A stretch of DNA of 64,000 bases from Ambrosia x helenae (GCA_030844895.1 CM061227.1:74527075-74591074), one strand, 5' to 3'. Counted from the stretch's first letter, positions 43,563-55,609 are shown. Program-made: numbers and translations. Notes: generated by a model from the sequence alone, not told the origin.

Positions 43563-44359
43563 CCTATATTTTTTTTAAAAAAAAATCCATTTTAAAATAC
43601 TAAAACTCTTTTATAAATTCTACAAAAATTATATTATGTTAATCTAGTGAAAAAGTTTAACATACATTTTTTAGTTTTCAAAAATTTATTTAATTAATAT
43701 ATATAATAAATAATTCAAGTTTATTCTATTTTATTTATAAAATTCTATAAAAATATCAAAACAATTTTATAAATTTCCACAAAAATTATTCTGACTTTAT
43801 ATAACAATAAACTTTTCTGAATTGATTTTTATTTCTGAAAAATCATTTATTTAATATTTTTAATCAATTTTTGTTAGTTTTAATCATAAATAAATCATAA
43901 TAAATTCATTTTTCAATATTTTTGCACCAAAATTTTATATAAATTATTTCTGATTATTTGGAACAGAAATACAATTTTTAAATTAATAATTCTGTAAATT
44001 TATTATTTTTAAATATTAAAGTTAAATTTTGACAATTTGAGATAAATAGATTTAATATTCTACTTTTAAGAAAATAATTTTATAAAAATTATTTTTATAC
44101 TTTAAACTTATTATTGTGACCATCTTTGATTCAAATTTTATAAAAAGACTTTTGTTTATTTATTTATCAAATTTCTCTCAATTATCAAACATTTTAATTA
44201 TTAATCAAACGAAAACTTATCCCCAATTCGAAGCCTTAGAATATATATTTGTAGACTAGATAGACTTAGACATATTTATTATCTTAATTATAGGGTAATA
44301 CTTGGCATTGTTGGGCAACACTCTATTCTATTTTTCAAGAGAAATAACATTTTGCTAAG

Positions 44360-44838
44360 GTGAGTTTTACATAGCCCCTTTTCTACTTATCACCATTTTT
44401 GGGGTGAAACATGTTACAACATTCTATATGCAATTCAATCATAAAGTGTCTATGTGTTTTTCTATGTTGCATTATGTCTTAAACATGACTAGGGTAAGCA
44501 CAATATTCTAGCATAATCATTAACATTGATCAGCCGACGGTATACAATGATAGATCTATTGGACTGACAATTCCACCCGGATACGTGCCTCCTACAAAGG
44601 TAGCGTGGGTGATTGTTATCGCAACAAAAACGAGTGAACCATGAGCGTATGGGATGTACCACAATACAACAGTCACAAGGGTTGATTATGCACTCGATTT
44701 ACTTCTAGTATGTTTTCACATATGGACTAGACTTGCCATGACACTTGAATTGTACAAGCTTTATTCAATTATCAAAACCTATGTAATTCTCACCAAATTT
44801 TGTTGACCCAAAATATTTTCAAACTTAACATGTTTCAG
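44360..44838 (+). other. candidate LTR intron (H 3' LTR)
   Basis: CTAAG|GTGAGTTTTAC to TGTTTCAG|GT, 479 bp, the counterpart of 39387-39864. Confidence 0.5.
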
Positions 44839-45059
44839 GTTATAGCTTGCTTGAAGATTATAGTTAATGCTTGAAGATGCGTAGCTAGCATTTATTCATT
44901 TTGATTTACAAATTCTTGTAGAACAATTGTATGTAATGTATTTAAATCAATTATTGAAATTTATTATTTACCATGAGCTACTGAACAATCATCAATACGT
45001 GACATCCCGATGTTTCCGCCATCGGTTGGGGTGTTACAATGCCATCCCTCAATTGGAAA

Positions 45060-45106
45060 TTATTGATATACATATGTGCATGCCACACACATATGTATAT
45101 CAATAA
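45060..45106. repeat. inverted repeat in E LTR
   Basis: ATTATTGATATACATATGTG and, after GCATGCCACA, CACATATGTATATCAATAAT form a perfect 20-bp-arm hairpin just inside the H target site. Confidence 0.85.
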
Positions 45107-45771
45107 TTGACATAGAGGTTAAACACCCATGGTCGAGGTTTTATAAGCACGCATGGATTTATGTTTGCCAAAAATTCGACTTTTGGGAACTAATAAATAA
45201 TAGTTACATACCTTAACATAACTTTCTTTATACATAAACATCCACGATCACATATAATGTTCCACACTTATACACTTGAAACCATCATTTACATGAATCG
45301 GCCTTAGAACAAAGTTTACAAGTAAAATTTTGGGAATTACATGAACATATGTTAAAATGGCATTAACATGTGTTAAACACACTTTGGACATTATAAGGTT
45401 ATAACATATGTTAAAACACTTGTATTTCCATGATTTTACCACACATGTTAGATTGGGAAATATCCTATAACCAATGATGATATGTAGGGCCGTTTTTTTA
45501 ACAATAAATGTGTTTTTACAACAAAACTCCCGGAATTCACGAAACCGTACACTTTACAAAAGTACATGCAAGATATGTAGTAATTTTCATGTGCAAAAAT
45601 AGTGGCCCCACACATACGAGGTATAAGGGCCCACAAGTCGGGTGAACAATTTGTATGGTAAACGACATGAACGTACAACTTACTATGTCCTTGATAATTA
45701 TAGGGTACCATTTGTCAAGACAGTAGCTATTCCACTTTTCTACTTTACTAGACCTTATCTTCAGTTACTAG

Positions 45772-46243
45772 GTGAGTTTCACGGCCCTGTTTTACTGTTT
45801 TTTTACATTTTTGGGGATAAACATGTTAAATTTCTAGTTATTAATACATTTATCATGACTAGCATGTGAAACATGAGAGATTCGGTTCATGAGCTCAACA
45901 GTCCTCGTTCTTACATTTACACCGTAACCATTAGCTAACAGTATCCAGGGAACACTTAAATAGATCTATTTGATTGACACCCCCATTGTTGGTTAGTTGC
46001 TCTAACCAGTTACATACAAAAGAGTGTTAGTATTCTACTATATATACGTTGTATTTATTGTACAATGCATGAGGCACAACAGTCAGAGATGCTTGGTTAT
46101 GGGACTTATGGTTGGCACAGTAATCATTAGCTTAGCTAGCTTTGATTGGTCATACACGAATTTCACAACCACATTACATAGTACATTAAAACCTGTGAAC
46201 TCATCGGCATTATGTTAACAAATCTTTTATGCATATTTTTCAG
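45772..46243 (+). other. candidate LTR intron (E LTR)
   Basis: TACTAG|GTGAGTTTCAC to ATATTTTTCAG|GTAA, 472 bp, in line with the H LTRs although E is well diverged. Confidence 0.5.
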
Positions 46244-46522
46244 GTAATTAACCATGGATTTCGGGAACTTGAGGGAGAGGTTTGAGTACACATCAAGTGG
46301 TACCATCATCATCATGAACCAAGATTTGATAACATCTATTATGTAATGTTTTAACGTTATGCCTGGTATTTTCAGACAATTTTACATTTATTTTGAATAT
46401 GTAAGACATGATTTCAATGGTTGGTATCTACTATTATTATATCTTATGTGTTGCTCGAACCTTGTGCTTGAAAACCTTTCGAAAGCACCTCCCCGTGTTT
46501 CCTCCTTGGCGGGGTATGACAG

Positions 46523-46534
46523 ATTGGTTTCAGA
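46523..46534 (+). promoter_or_regulatory. primer-binding site of element E
   Basis: TGGTTTCAGAGC lies three bases after the LTR, one base off the initiator tRNA-Met type. Confidence 0.85.
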
Positions 46535-46735
46535 GCATATGGTTATAGCGAACTAAGATTCTCTTTGAGTCAACTATAACTAAAACAAAACATTTTCGAA
46601 ATGTTTTCACAAAGTACCACCTTACATCGCCATGCACCTCTCAAGTTCCCAAGATGCTCCATGACAACACATTGGTATAGTATTTCATTTACTGACATTC
46701 ATATCCATCCATATACATAAGCATTTTATAGGATC

Positions 46736-47670
46736 ATGGCTATCACCGTTGACCGTCCTTTGCTCTCTGACTCCGAGGAAGATTACCTCATTAACGATAC
46801 ACCAGAGGAGGACCCTCATCCCGTTGCTCATGATCACCCTGACCCCGTTCCCTATGAGGCTTCGGATTACTCACAAGATAGTGTGGGATTCATCATGGAT
46901 GACTCGGACAAGGACGCGGACCCCCAGACTACTGATCATCATGTCTCGGATGACAACGAAGATGATGATGATGCCCCACCTGCACTTGATGATCTAGGCA
47001 TTCATCAGGAGGCTATCCCAGCCGAGGACCCAACCCTAGCTTGGGCTCCTCATGAGGCACAACCCGCTCCCGGCCGTGTGCCATCTTTTCGCACTTTCTG
47101 CTATTTCCCGGGTGGGACATGTGACGCGTGCACTCCCCGGAAGCGTGTGCGCCAGCTAGTTGTTCTTGCTATTCCTGCTCAATTCCCTGCCCCTGTCGAG
47201 CACGCCGACCTTGTGGTCCCTAGAGAGCCTGACATTCCTACAGACCCGATTCCCGAGGAGCTGGCTGTGGAGGCACCTATTCCCGAGCATGAGCTACCCC
47301 ACAAGTTGCAGAGGAGGTCCCAGGCCTGTAAGCGGCCATACCTTCCCTCACTTGTAGGTAACTTAGCCCACAGAGAGGAGGAGGATGACATGGAGGCTAT
47401 GACTCTTGGAGGATCTTCCGGTCGTCCACTATTCACGGAGAGGGGTGTTTTCGTGTCACACGAAGCATAGTTGGTCAGCATGGGCATGAGGATTCAAGAG
47501 CTGGAGGAGCGCGCTGAGGAGGCGGAGCATGGACGACTTGCTGCTGTGATAGGACGAGCTGAGGCAGAGGACATGTGGACATGCTAGAGCATAGGGTCAC
47601 GGAGCTTGACTAGAGGATGAGATCTGCCATCATCGCTCTTGCTGCTGCCTTCCCATCTTCATCGCGTTAG
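46736..47670 (+). pseudogene. element E extra acidic ORF upstream of gag
   Basis: The open part (46736-47470, 244 codons) begins MAITVDRPLLSDSEED. It is strongly acidic (SDNEDDDDAPPALDD) and Pro-rich, with a central FRTFCYFPGGTCDACTPRKR block and repeated PIPE/IPEE segments. After a TAG at 47468-47470 the same frame continues as a coiled-coil-like segment (MRIQELEERAEEAEHGRL), then a frame change, ending at TAG 47668-47670. Such an ORF before gag occurs in some plant gypsy elements, where it may be the gag N-terminus or a separate product. Its role is unknown. A TTTTATAG|GATCATG just before the start resembles a splice acceptor. Confidence 0.6.
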
Positions 47671-47946
47671 GATACACATGAATGTACTTTATGTTATTCT
47701 GTTTTGTAGTTTGAAACTTATACGGCTTGGCCGTAATCTTTTGTGATGCACAACTGATGTAACAAACTGCGACTATGAATTAATGATATGGTATTTGGAT
47801 TAATGGTATATCTTATTTATTCTCGTATCTTGTGGTTGTGACTGACTTACTATTCATGGTTATATTTGGTTGTTATATTTGTGTGCATGATAATATTTGT
47901 TAAATTTGTGTCTTATACTTTTAATATGATGTATTAGAAGGAAAAC
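47671..47946 (+). other. non-coding gap inside element E
   Basis: An AT-rich stretch between the acidic ORF and the gag start. No feature recognised. Confidence 0.4.
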
Positions 47947-48605
47947 ATGCATACTCAAAAATCGGCAAGAACCACTAATGGCGAGCCACTCCCGACTAAT
48001 CCTGCTAAGTTGGCTAGGGTGATTACTAAGGAAATTGCGCAATATGTTGTCACTCGATCCGATTCCAGCGGCGGTTTTTGGGAGCTGGTCGTCGAAGGGG
48101 AAGCGAAATGGATAACGGTAGGGATCATGGTTTGAATTCTCCACTTAATACTCCCACACAAAATTTTGTGTTGTTAATATTTTACTATTGTATACACAGA
48201 AGTTGAAAACCCAATTTGGGATGCTCCTACAAGACTTTCATGGCCTTTAAACCATGGACTTTCCATGGTACTGAAGGCGCTGTCGGAATCATGCGATAGG
48301 TTGAGAAGATGGAGTCAGTTCTTGACATCAGCGGTTTCTCCAAGGACCAAAAGGTGAAATTTTCCACTTGTACTTTTCAAGATGAAGCCCTCACTTGGTG
48401 GAATCTCCAAGTTCAAACATTGGGTACAGAAGCAGCCTACAACCTCACTTGGGCCGAACTTAAAACTTTACTCATGGAAAAGTACTGTCCGAGGAGTGAA
48501 TTGCAGAAGCTTGAAGTAGAATTCTGGAACTTGTCTATGGTTGATGCTAACATCACTGCTTATACCATCCGTTTCATGAACTTTCTCGACTTGTACCTCA
48601 CATGG
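47947..48605 (+). pseudogene. element E gag, N-terminal part, truncated
   Basis: It starts at ATG 47947 with LPTNPAKLARVITKEIAQYV, and the reading stops at 48135. The frame resumes near 48220 with CSYKTFMAFKPWTFHGTEG and, after a TAG at about 48300, MESVLDISGFSKDQKVKF. The Retrotrans_gag core follows: ALTWWNLQVQTLG, EKYCPRSELQKLEVEFW and TAYTIRFM. It ends at a (TA)n tract from 48606. The segment 48140-48201 might be an intron (it ends TATACACAG) or just decay. It is related to but distinct from H gag. No knuckle, protease or pol follows. Confidence 0.78.

Positions 48606-48661
<56 letters not shown>
48606..48661. repeat. (TA)n microsatellite, about 28 units
   Basis: A pure TA run forms the break between E gag and unrelated LTR-like sequence. 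Confidence 0.95.
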
Positions 48662-48663
<2 letters not shown>

Positions 48664-48667
<4 letters not shown>

Positions 48668-48839
48668 GCCACAAGGGCCGAAAGTTTTACAAGAAAAATG
48701 TGAATGTTTTCTAAACTCACTAACATAAGACATAATGGGGATAATTATAAGTCATGTGTGACATGTTAGATCCATAATAAGGCTTACAAAAACTTCTTAT
48801 GTTTTCAAGAAAAAGTTACATTTGATATGGCCATTTTAT
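48664..48839 (+). mobile_element. gypsy LTR relic G, left part
   Basis: A short AT-rich segment before element C. It continues at 60385. It is assigned to an LTR because the continuation carries LTR landmarks. It could be the remnant of E's 3' LTR or a different copy. Confidence 0.4.
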
Positions 48840-49559
48840 TGTTAGGATAAAGAGGATTGGTGAAACCACTTTTGGAAACCTTAGTCTAATTCACTTCTGT
48901 CAATTTTGGCTAAGTATAGAAGTACTGAAGAGAAGACAAGAAACTGCTGAAGAGAAGATATGACAAGTGCTGAAGAAGAAACTTCATCAGAAGTTCTGAA
49001 GTCCAAACCAGACAAGTTCACTTCAGAAGTACTGAAGACAAACTACTCATCAGTAGTTTGTCATTCATCAGCACTTAGCATCAGATATTTTCCACCGCCT
49101 TTTGTATCAGTAGTTTATTGTTTATTATTACTTTTAGCTGTAATTGTTTGTTTCAATGTTGCAACTTGTGCAACTTGTTTATGATATTTGTATACTTGCT
49201 TTATTGGCATGATACATGTATGTAAACGTCTATAAATAGGAGGCTTCAACCTTCTATTTTAGACATTGATTTTAATAGAAAAATCCTTCAAACACTTTCA
49301 CTGTTCTATTCCATTTCAGTATTTATTGTGAATCTGCCTAAGTATCTAATTCTCATTTACTGCTTAGATTCATAATAAATACTTGTCATTATTAGTTTCA
49401 ATCATCAAGAGGGAGTAATAACTCCTCCTAAGTATAAAAAGTGTTGCTTTAACTTATAAATTCCGCTGTGCTTACAATCTGATATACAAGAGCTTGCTAA
49501 ACAGTTAAGTGTCAAAGATAGCAAGCTCTTACTTAAACAAAGAGCATACTGATCCAACA
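48840..49559 (+). repeat. 5' LTR of element C (720 bp)
   Basis: It begins TGTTAGGATAAAG and ends GATCCAACA. TATAAATAGG at 49231-49240 is the likely TATA box. Motifs of the AACTNCTGA / TCAGNAGTT type are dense at 48915-49130. Confidence 0.93.
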
Positions 49560-49561
49560 AT

Positions 49562-49573
49562 TGGTATCAGAGC
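49562..49573 (+). promoter_or_regulatory. primer-binding site of element C
   Basis: TGGTATCAGAGC, a full initiator tRNA-Met type match, lies two bases after the LTR. Confidence 0.93.
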
Positions 49574-49718
49574 ATTGGTTTATCTGATCACATATCAATC
49601 TAACAAATTGAGAATCAGACACAAAGCTCTTATTGATACTCAATAAAAGATCAAAAGTTCACTTTTTATCAACATCCATCACTTAAAAGAGTCATCTGAC
49701 AAATCAATACTCTTTAAA

Positions 49719-52295
49719 ATGGATCCACATAATACTAGTTCTGCGACAAAACCTGCTATGCTAGTAAGAAATGAATATAACATCTGGCAAAGAAGGATGA
49801 CGCATACATTATCACAGACCAACACAGGTTGCTGGAAATCTGTGAAATATGGACCACATAAACCAGTAAATATCAATCTTGAAACTAAAGTTGAGGTCCC
49901 TAAAGACCCAAAAGAATATACAGATGATGATTTCCTAAAACTTGAGCTAGATGCAAAAGCATTCTCTATGTTGGCAATGGCTCTCCCAAATGAGATATAC
50001 TCTGGCCTTTTACATTGTGAAAGTGCCAAAGAACTCTGGGATTGTCTTAAAGAACAGTTTGGAGGAACTGAAGAGGTGATTGCCAACACCAGAGAGATTT
50101 TGGCTCAACAATATGAGACATTTGCTCACATTAATGGGGAAACTTTAACTCAACAATTTGAAAGATTCTCCTCATTAATATCTGAGCTAAAGTTAAATGG
50201 TCAGACCTATACAACAATATCTATGCTACATAGATTTTTAAGGTCTTTACCAGACAAATAGGAAACATACTCCATTGTTTTAAGAGTCTCACCAGATTTT
50301 GGCTCCCATACTCTTACAAAACTCCATGGGAGATTACTTACTTTTGAGAGAGAAATTGATCAAAAGAAGAAATTACAATCATCTGGTAAAACTGCTGATG
50401 ACTACCTACCAGGTAGTACAACACTTATGGGACAAGACTCACCAACTTGTTCCTATGGATCTTATGACAACATTGACATAACAACTGGGATCTCATCAGA
50501 AAGATCTTTCCCAGGTTATGACAATGATGACTAAAGTCAAACTGCTGATAATCTATGTTTTATCATGGATGATTTGAAAAACTTTAGCAGTGATGACTTA
50601 GAAGAAATGGACATTTTACACCAACTAGCCATGCTAAGAATTAAAACTAACAAGTTTTATAAAAGGTCAGGAAGGAAATTTCCAGGATTGACCAGTAATA
50701 CAAAAATTGGTTTTGACAAATCTAAACTGAGATGTCACAAGTGTCAGAAGTTGGGACACTTTGCTAGAGAGTGTAGAAACTCTAGCTTTAACCAATCACA
50801 ATCTGGAAATAACTTTAACCCCAATTATAATAGGAATAATGGAACTCAAGGGAGTGCTCATTTTGTACAGGCACAAGCTCCTCAACAGCAATACATGCCA
50901 CAAGTACAATATGTTCAAATGCCTGCTCAACAGATGTAGAGCCAACAATCAATCCCTCCCTTTCCAGCTGCTCAACAACCTCCACAGCCTCAACAACCCT
51001 CTCAACAAAGTCTTTTCACCTCAGGGTATGTTGACTGGAGCAGTCTTCCTTTTGACACCACAGAGTGCAATCTTGATGCAGACAACAAATTGTTTGACAT
51101 CAACTGGGGAGAACCAGACAATGGCAGAAAGAACTTTGCCTTAATGGCATTTGAAGGCTGTACTTCAAAATCTTCATTGTCACAGGTATCAAAAGAGTCT
51201 TTGACAAAACTTTGCTCAAATTCTTGCAAAGAAACTTTTGCTCTCATAAGAGAGACAAATGTGCACTTACAAGGAAAAGCCAATGATTTAGAAAGAAAAT
51301 ACACTCAGATGAAATGTGATTTAGAGAGAAAACTTACTGCTAAAACAAAAGAAGTCTCTAAATTAACTAACTCAACTATTGAAACCCAAGCACAAATTAA
51401 AATGATGATAGAAGATCTTGGGAATGTCAGAAAAGAGCTTGCTGACACCAAGGTCAGTTGTGAAAAATGGGTGGATTCTTGTAAAGGGTACCAGCTATTG
51501 CTAAACAAACAGAGTGCTTCAAATGTTAAGTTTGGCATAGGGTACCATCATGTTGAAACACCAACAGATTTCTCTCCCAAAACTACTGAAGATGGGAGAA
51601 AAATTGTTTCAAATGAAACTTCTGAAGGGAAAGACTGCACATCTTTCCATGAAAACTTTCTAAACAGAAATCCTGGTATTTTCAAAGAAAGTACTTCAGA
51701 AGTATTAACAAAATCTGACAACAAGCCATCAGTAGTTTCATCTACATCAGGAGTTGAGACCCTGAAAACTACTGATGAGCAAAATCTTTACACTAATGTC
51801 AGAAATTTGCCTTTAGATCAAAAACAAAAGGCAAAATAGTGTGAAATTTGTGGTCTGTTCAACCACAAAACAGAGTTTTGTAGATACAGAAAAGGAATTC
51901 AGTTCAATCAAAAAATTAAACAACAGGTTGTGGGAAATCAAATCAGAAATGATTATGAAAGAATCTTTAATCCCAAGAAACAACAACCTGAAAACACCTT
52001 TTCTCAGAAAAAGATAAAATCTCAACTAAAATCTTTTTCTCAAAATTCTTTGTCAGTAGTTAGACCTGAATCATCAGCAGTTTCACAAACTGCTGAGATT
52101 CAAAATCTAATGAACTTGGTACAACTACTGATGACCAAGGTTGATGGTGGTCCTGAAAAGGATACCACCATGGCTCTTAATGAAAAATCCATTGCCAAAA
52201 AGACATGGATTTCTCAACCTGGTCTAGAACAAACTGTAACTGTTCTCAAGAGCAAACCCAAAGCCAAACAGGCTTGGGTTCCTAAATCTAACTAA
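49719..52295 (+). pseudogene. element C gag, extended, four premature stops in one frame
   Basis: A single frame of about 859 codons starts at ATG 49719 (MDPHNTSSATKPAM). The copia gag core has MLVRNEYNIWQRRM and LDAKAFSMLAMALPNEIY. Then come FSSDDLEEMDILHQLAM, zinc knuckle CHKCQKLGHFAREC (about 50735), a Pro/Gln stretch and a coiled-coil region (51270-51480). A second Cys motif, CEICGLFNHKTEFC, is at about 51840. It ends WVPKSN with TAA at 52293-52295. In-frame stops are TAG 50259, TAA 50532, TAG 50937 and TAG 51837. At least the first sits where Trp is expected (RSLPDK*ETYS). No frameshift is needed, so decay is by substitutions. Pol begins 12 bases on in another frame. Confidence 0.88.
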
Positions 52296-52306
52296 TTTGC
52301 TATTAT

Positions 52307-55300
52307 GTGCAGAGAGTTTCCAGGGGCTTAAACAGCATATGGTACGTTGATAGTGGAGGCTCTATGCACATGACTGGATGCAGATACCTGATAAACAATT
52401 TTATCAGCCAAAGAGAAGGATCTGTATCCTTTGGGAACAATGCTAAGGGATATGTGCTAGGACATGGCAATGTCTCCTCTGGCAAAATACAGTTTGACAA
52501 GGTCAATCTGGTTGAAAACCTTGAATACAACTTGCTAAGTGTGTCACAAATGTGTGATAAAGGATATTCTTCCTTTTTCACAAAGACAACATGCAAGATC
52601 ATCTCACCAGAAGGCCAGAAGTTGATAGAGAAGATCATTGAAGATCATACTTTGTTGATTGCCAAAAGATGTGGCAATGTCTATGCAGTGGACATTGAGA
52701 AAGACAAGGTATTGAACAACACTGCCTGTTTCTTCTCAAGGGCATCAACTTCAGAAACTGATCTCTGGCATAGGAGACTTGGCCATGTGAACTTTAAAAC
52801 CATAAATAAAGTCACAAAAATGGGCTTGGTCAGAGGTCTACCTTTGAAAGTATACCAATGTCAAGAACATTGTGTATCCTTTTTAAAGGGAAAACAGCAT
52901 AAGTCCTCCTATAAGTCTATTGAAGAATAAAAAACAACTGCATGTCTTCAACTACTCCATATGGACTTATTTGGACCTGTCAAGATTATGAGCCTTGGTA
53001 AGAAGAAGTACTGCTTAGTCATCATTGATGACTACTCAAGATTCACATGGGTATTCTTCTTATTCTCCAAGGATGAGGCTGCTGAAATCATCAAGTTCTT
53101 CATTCTACAAGTGGAGAAACAATATTCTCTACCTGTCAAAACCATTAGAAGTGATAATGGGACAGAGTTCAGGAACAAAACTCTGGATGAATTCTGTTTG
53201 TCTAAAGGGATTATTAGACAATACAGTGTTCCCAGAACTCCTGAACAAAATGGTGTAGTAGAAAGGAAGAACAGAACCTTAATAGAGGGAGCAAGAACAA
53301 TGTTAGCTGATTCTGGGCTACCCTTGTACTTTTGGGCAGAAGCAGTTAACACATCATGTTATGTTCAGAATAGAGTTCTTGTGGTCAAGAGACATTCCAA
53401 GACTGCCTATGAAGTTCTTCATGGCATGAAGCCCCTTATCTCCTTTTTCAGGGCTTTTGGGTGTCAATGTTTCATCTTGAACATCAAGGATTCTATTTCA
53501 AAGTTTGCTGCCAAAGTTGACTCAGGTTACTTTCTTGGTTACTCTTCAATTAGAAAAGCCTACAAGGTTTTTAATTCTCACACCAGGATAGTAGAAGAAA
53601 CATTGAATGTCAAGTTCAATGAGTCAAAACACACTCTTATTCCAGCACATCCTGTTGAACTTTTTGACCTTGACAACTTCCATTTTGGACCTGAGAAGGC
53701 TGTTACTTCATCAAAACCTACTTATTATGGTGACAAAAGGTTTGATGATGAGGATCCCACACCATGGACTCCTCAAACAGTTATCAAGTCAACTTCAAAA
53801 TCATCAGAAGTTCCACAAACTTCTGATCAAACAAGTACTGAGGAACAAACTCAAACTTCTGGTTCAGTAGATCCAACTACTGAAGATCAAGGAACATCTG
53901 AACCAGATATTATAGACCTCAGTAGTTTGTTTGAAGAACATGAGCCACCTACACCTGTCAGTGGTTTACAACAACTGATTGAACACAAAGATCATCCACT
54001 TGATCAAATCATGGGTGATATAGCTTCAGGTGTTCTTACCAGAAACCAGCTCTCCAACTTTTGCCTATTTTCAGCCTTTATCTCACAGTTGGAACCAAAG
54101 AAGTACCAGGAAACCCTCAAAGACAATAATTGGGTGCAAGCTATGCAAGATGAACTGCTTCAGTTCAACAAGCAACAGGTCTGGGAAATCTGTCCCTTAC
54201 CTCCAAACAAGCAACCAATTGGCACAAGATGGGTTTTCAGGAACAAACAAGATGAAGCTGGTATGATAATCAAGAACAAGGCACAACTGGTAGTTCAAGG
54301 GTACTCTCAAGAAGAGGGAATTGACTATAATGAAACCTTTGCTCCAGTTGCAAGGCTTGAGGCCATCAGGTTGGCCTATGCCATTTCCAACAAAATTAAA
54401 GTTTATCAAATGGATGTGAAGAGTGCATTTTTGTATGGAAAGATAAAAGAGGAGGTGTATGTCTGTCAGCCACCTGGGTTTGAGGATCCTTCTCATACTG
54501 AGTGGGTGTACAGACTGGACAAAGCTCTTTATGGGCTCAAACAGGCTCCAAGAGCCTGGTATGATACACTCTCCACCTTTTTACTCAAAAATAACTTTAC
54601 AAGAGGTGCCATTGATAAAACTCTTTTCATTAAACATGTTGGAAATCATGTCCTACTTGTTCAAATTTATGTTGATGATATCATTTTTGGTTCAACAAAC
54701 ACAAAACTGTGTGATGATTTTAAGAAACTCATGCAATCAAAATTTGAGATGAGTACCATGGGAGAACTGCAGTACTTTCTGGGACTGCAGATCAAGCAAC
54801 AAACAAATGGAACTTTTATACATCAATCAAAATATGTTAAAGAATTATTAAACAAATTTTCTTTAAAAGACTGTAAATCATGTTCCACTCCCATGACACC
54901 AATCACACAAGTTGAACCTGATGATCAAGGAAAACAGGTTGATCAAACCATGTACAGATGCATGATAGGTTCCCTTTTATATCTAACTGCTTCTAGACCA
55001 GATATTATGTTTTCAACATGTGTCTGTGCTAGATATCAATCAGAACCAAGGGAATCACACCTTATAGCAGTCAAAGGAATTTTCAGATATCTGAAAGGAA
55101 CTCCAACACTTGGAATTTGGTATCCTGCTTTAAGCAATACCAAGTTATCAGCTTTTTCAGATAGTGACTATGCAGGGTGTAAGATGACAAGAAAGTCAAC
55201 ATCTGGTGGTTGTCAATTCTTGGGTAACTGTCTAGTGTCATGGCAATCAAAGAAGCAAACATCTGTTGCAACTTCAACTGCTGAAGCTGAATACATTGCA

Positions 55301-55609
55301 GCTGCAAGTTGTACATCACAGATACAATGGCTCCAATATCAACTTCTTGATTATGGAATCAAAGAAACCAAGACACCTTTGTTTGTAGACAGCAAATCTG
55401 CCATTAGCATCATTCAAAATCCGGTACAGTTCTCAAAAACTAAACATATTGAGATCAGGTACCATTTCATAAGAGATTGCTATGAAAAAGGCAAGATTGA
55501 GGTGAAGCATGTAGCAACAGCTAATCAAATAGCTGACATCTTCACAAAACCCCTTGACACATCAAAATTTCAGAAGTTAGTATCCATGCTTGGGATGCTA
55601 AATTTGTAA
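52307..55609 (+). pseudogene. element C pol: protease, integrase, RT, RNase H with one stop
   Basis: One frame spans all enzymes, beginning at GTGCAGAG (52307), where no ATG is available. Protease: WYVDSGGSMHMTG. GAG-pre-integrase: LWHRRLGHVNFK, then CVSFLKGKQHK, where B has CVSC, so the HHCC site lost a Cys. Integrase: [42 protein letters not shown]. Reverse transcriptase: [36 protein letters not shown]. RNase [31 protein letters not shown], then the [12 protein letters not shown] and DIFTKPLD tail. The only stop is TAA 52928-52930, where B has TCA. A Thr/Ser/Gln linker between integrase and RT (about 53740-53940) is full of the family motif. Confidence 0.93.

Larger units (their letters stand above)
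37457..45038 (+). mobile_element. complete gag-only gypsy element H (7.6 kb, TR-GAG/LARD-like)
   Basis: Two long LTRs (37457-40064, 42445-45038) with TGTAAC...GTTACA ends are flanked by the perfect target duplication ATGCC (37452-37456, 45039-45043). The internal 2.4 kb holds a primer site, one intact gag and a polypurine tract, but no protease, reverse transcriptase, RNase H or integrase. This matches the non-autonomous classes called LARD or TR-GAG, which borrow enzymes from a relative. The LTRs differ by scattered substitutions and a few indels, so insertion is fairly recent. It sits inside the LTR of element E. Confidence 0.93.
42445..45038 (+). repeat. 3' LTR of element H (2594 bp)
   Basis: It has the same order of parts as the 5' LTR. 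It lacks about 40 bases near its start (before the first cassette) and has a much longer (AT)n run (43513-43560). Other differences are scattered substitutions. Confidence 0.93.
45044..46519 (+). mobile_element. 5' LTR of gypsy element E, right part
   Basis: It continues E's LTR after element H and ends GGGTATGACA. Landmarks shared with the H LTR are GGTGAGTTTCACGGCCC, AATAGATCTATTTGATTGACA and GAGGCACAACA-like blocks. The next bases are the primer site, so this is the 5' LTR. Confidence 0.82.

Noticed and set aside
46024..46218. 64-codon ORF in the E LTR
   Set aside because: Lies within the intron-like part of the LTR and is not open in relatives.
49017..49184. Repeated 74-codon ORF in both C LTRs (48960-49184 and 59785-60009)
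   Set aside because: It is duplicated because it is in the LTR; sequence is made of the AACTNCTGA motif and a hydrophobic tail. Coding is not supported, though it is open in both copies.
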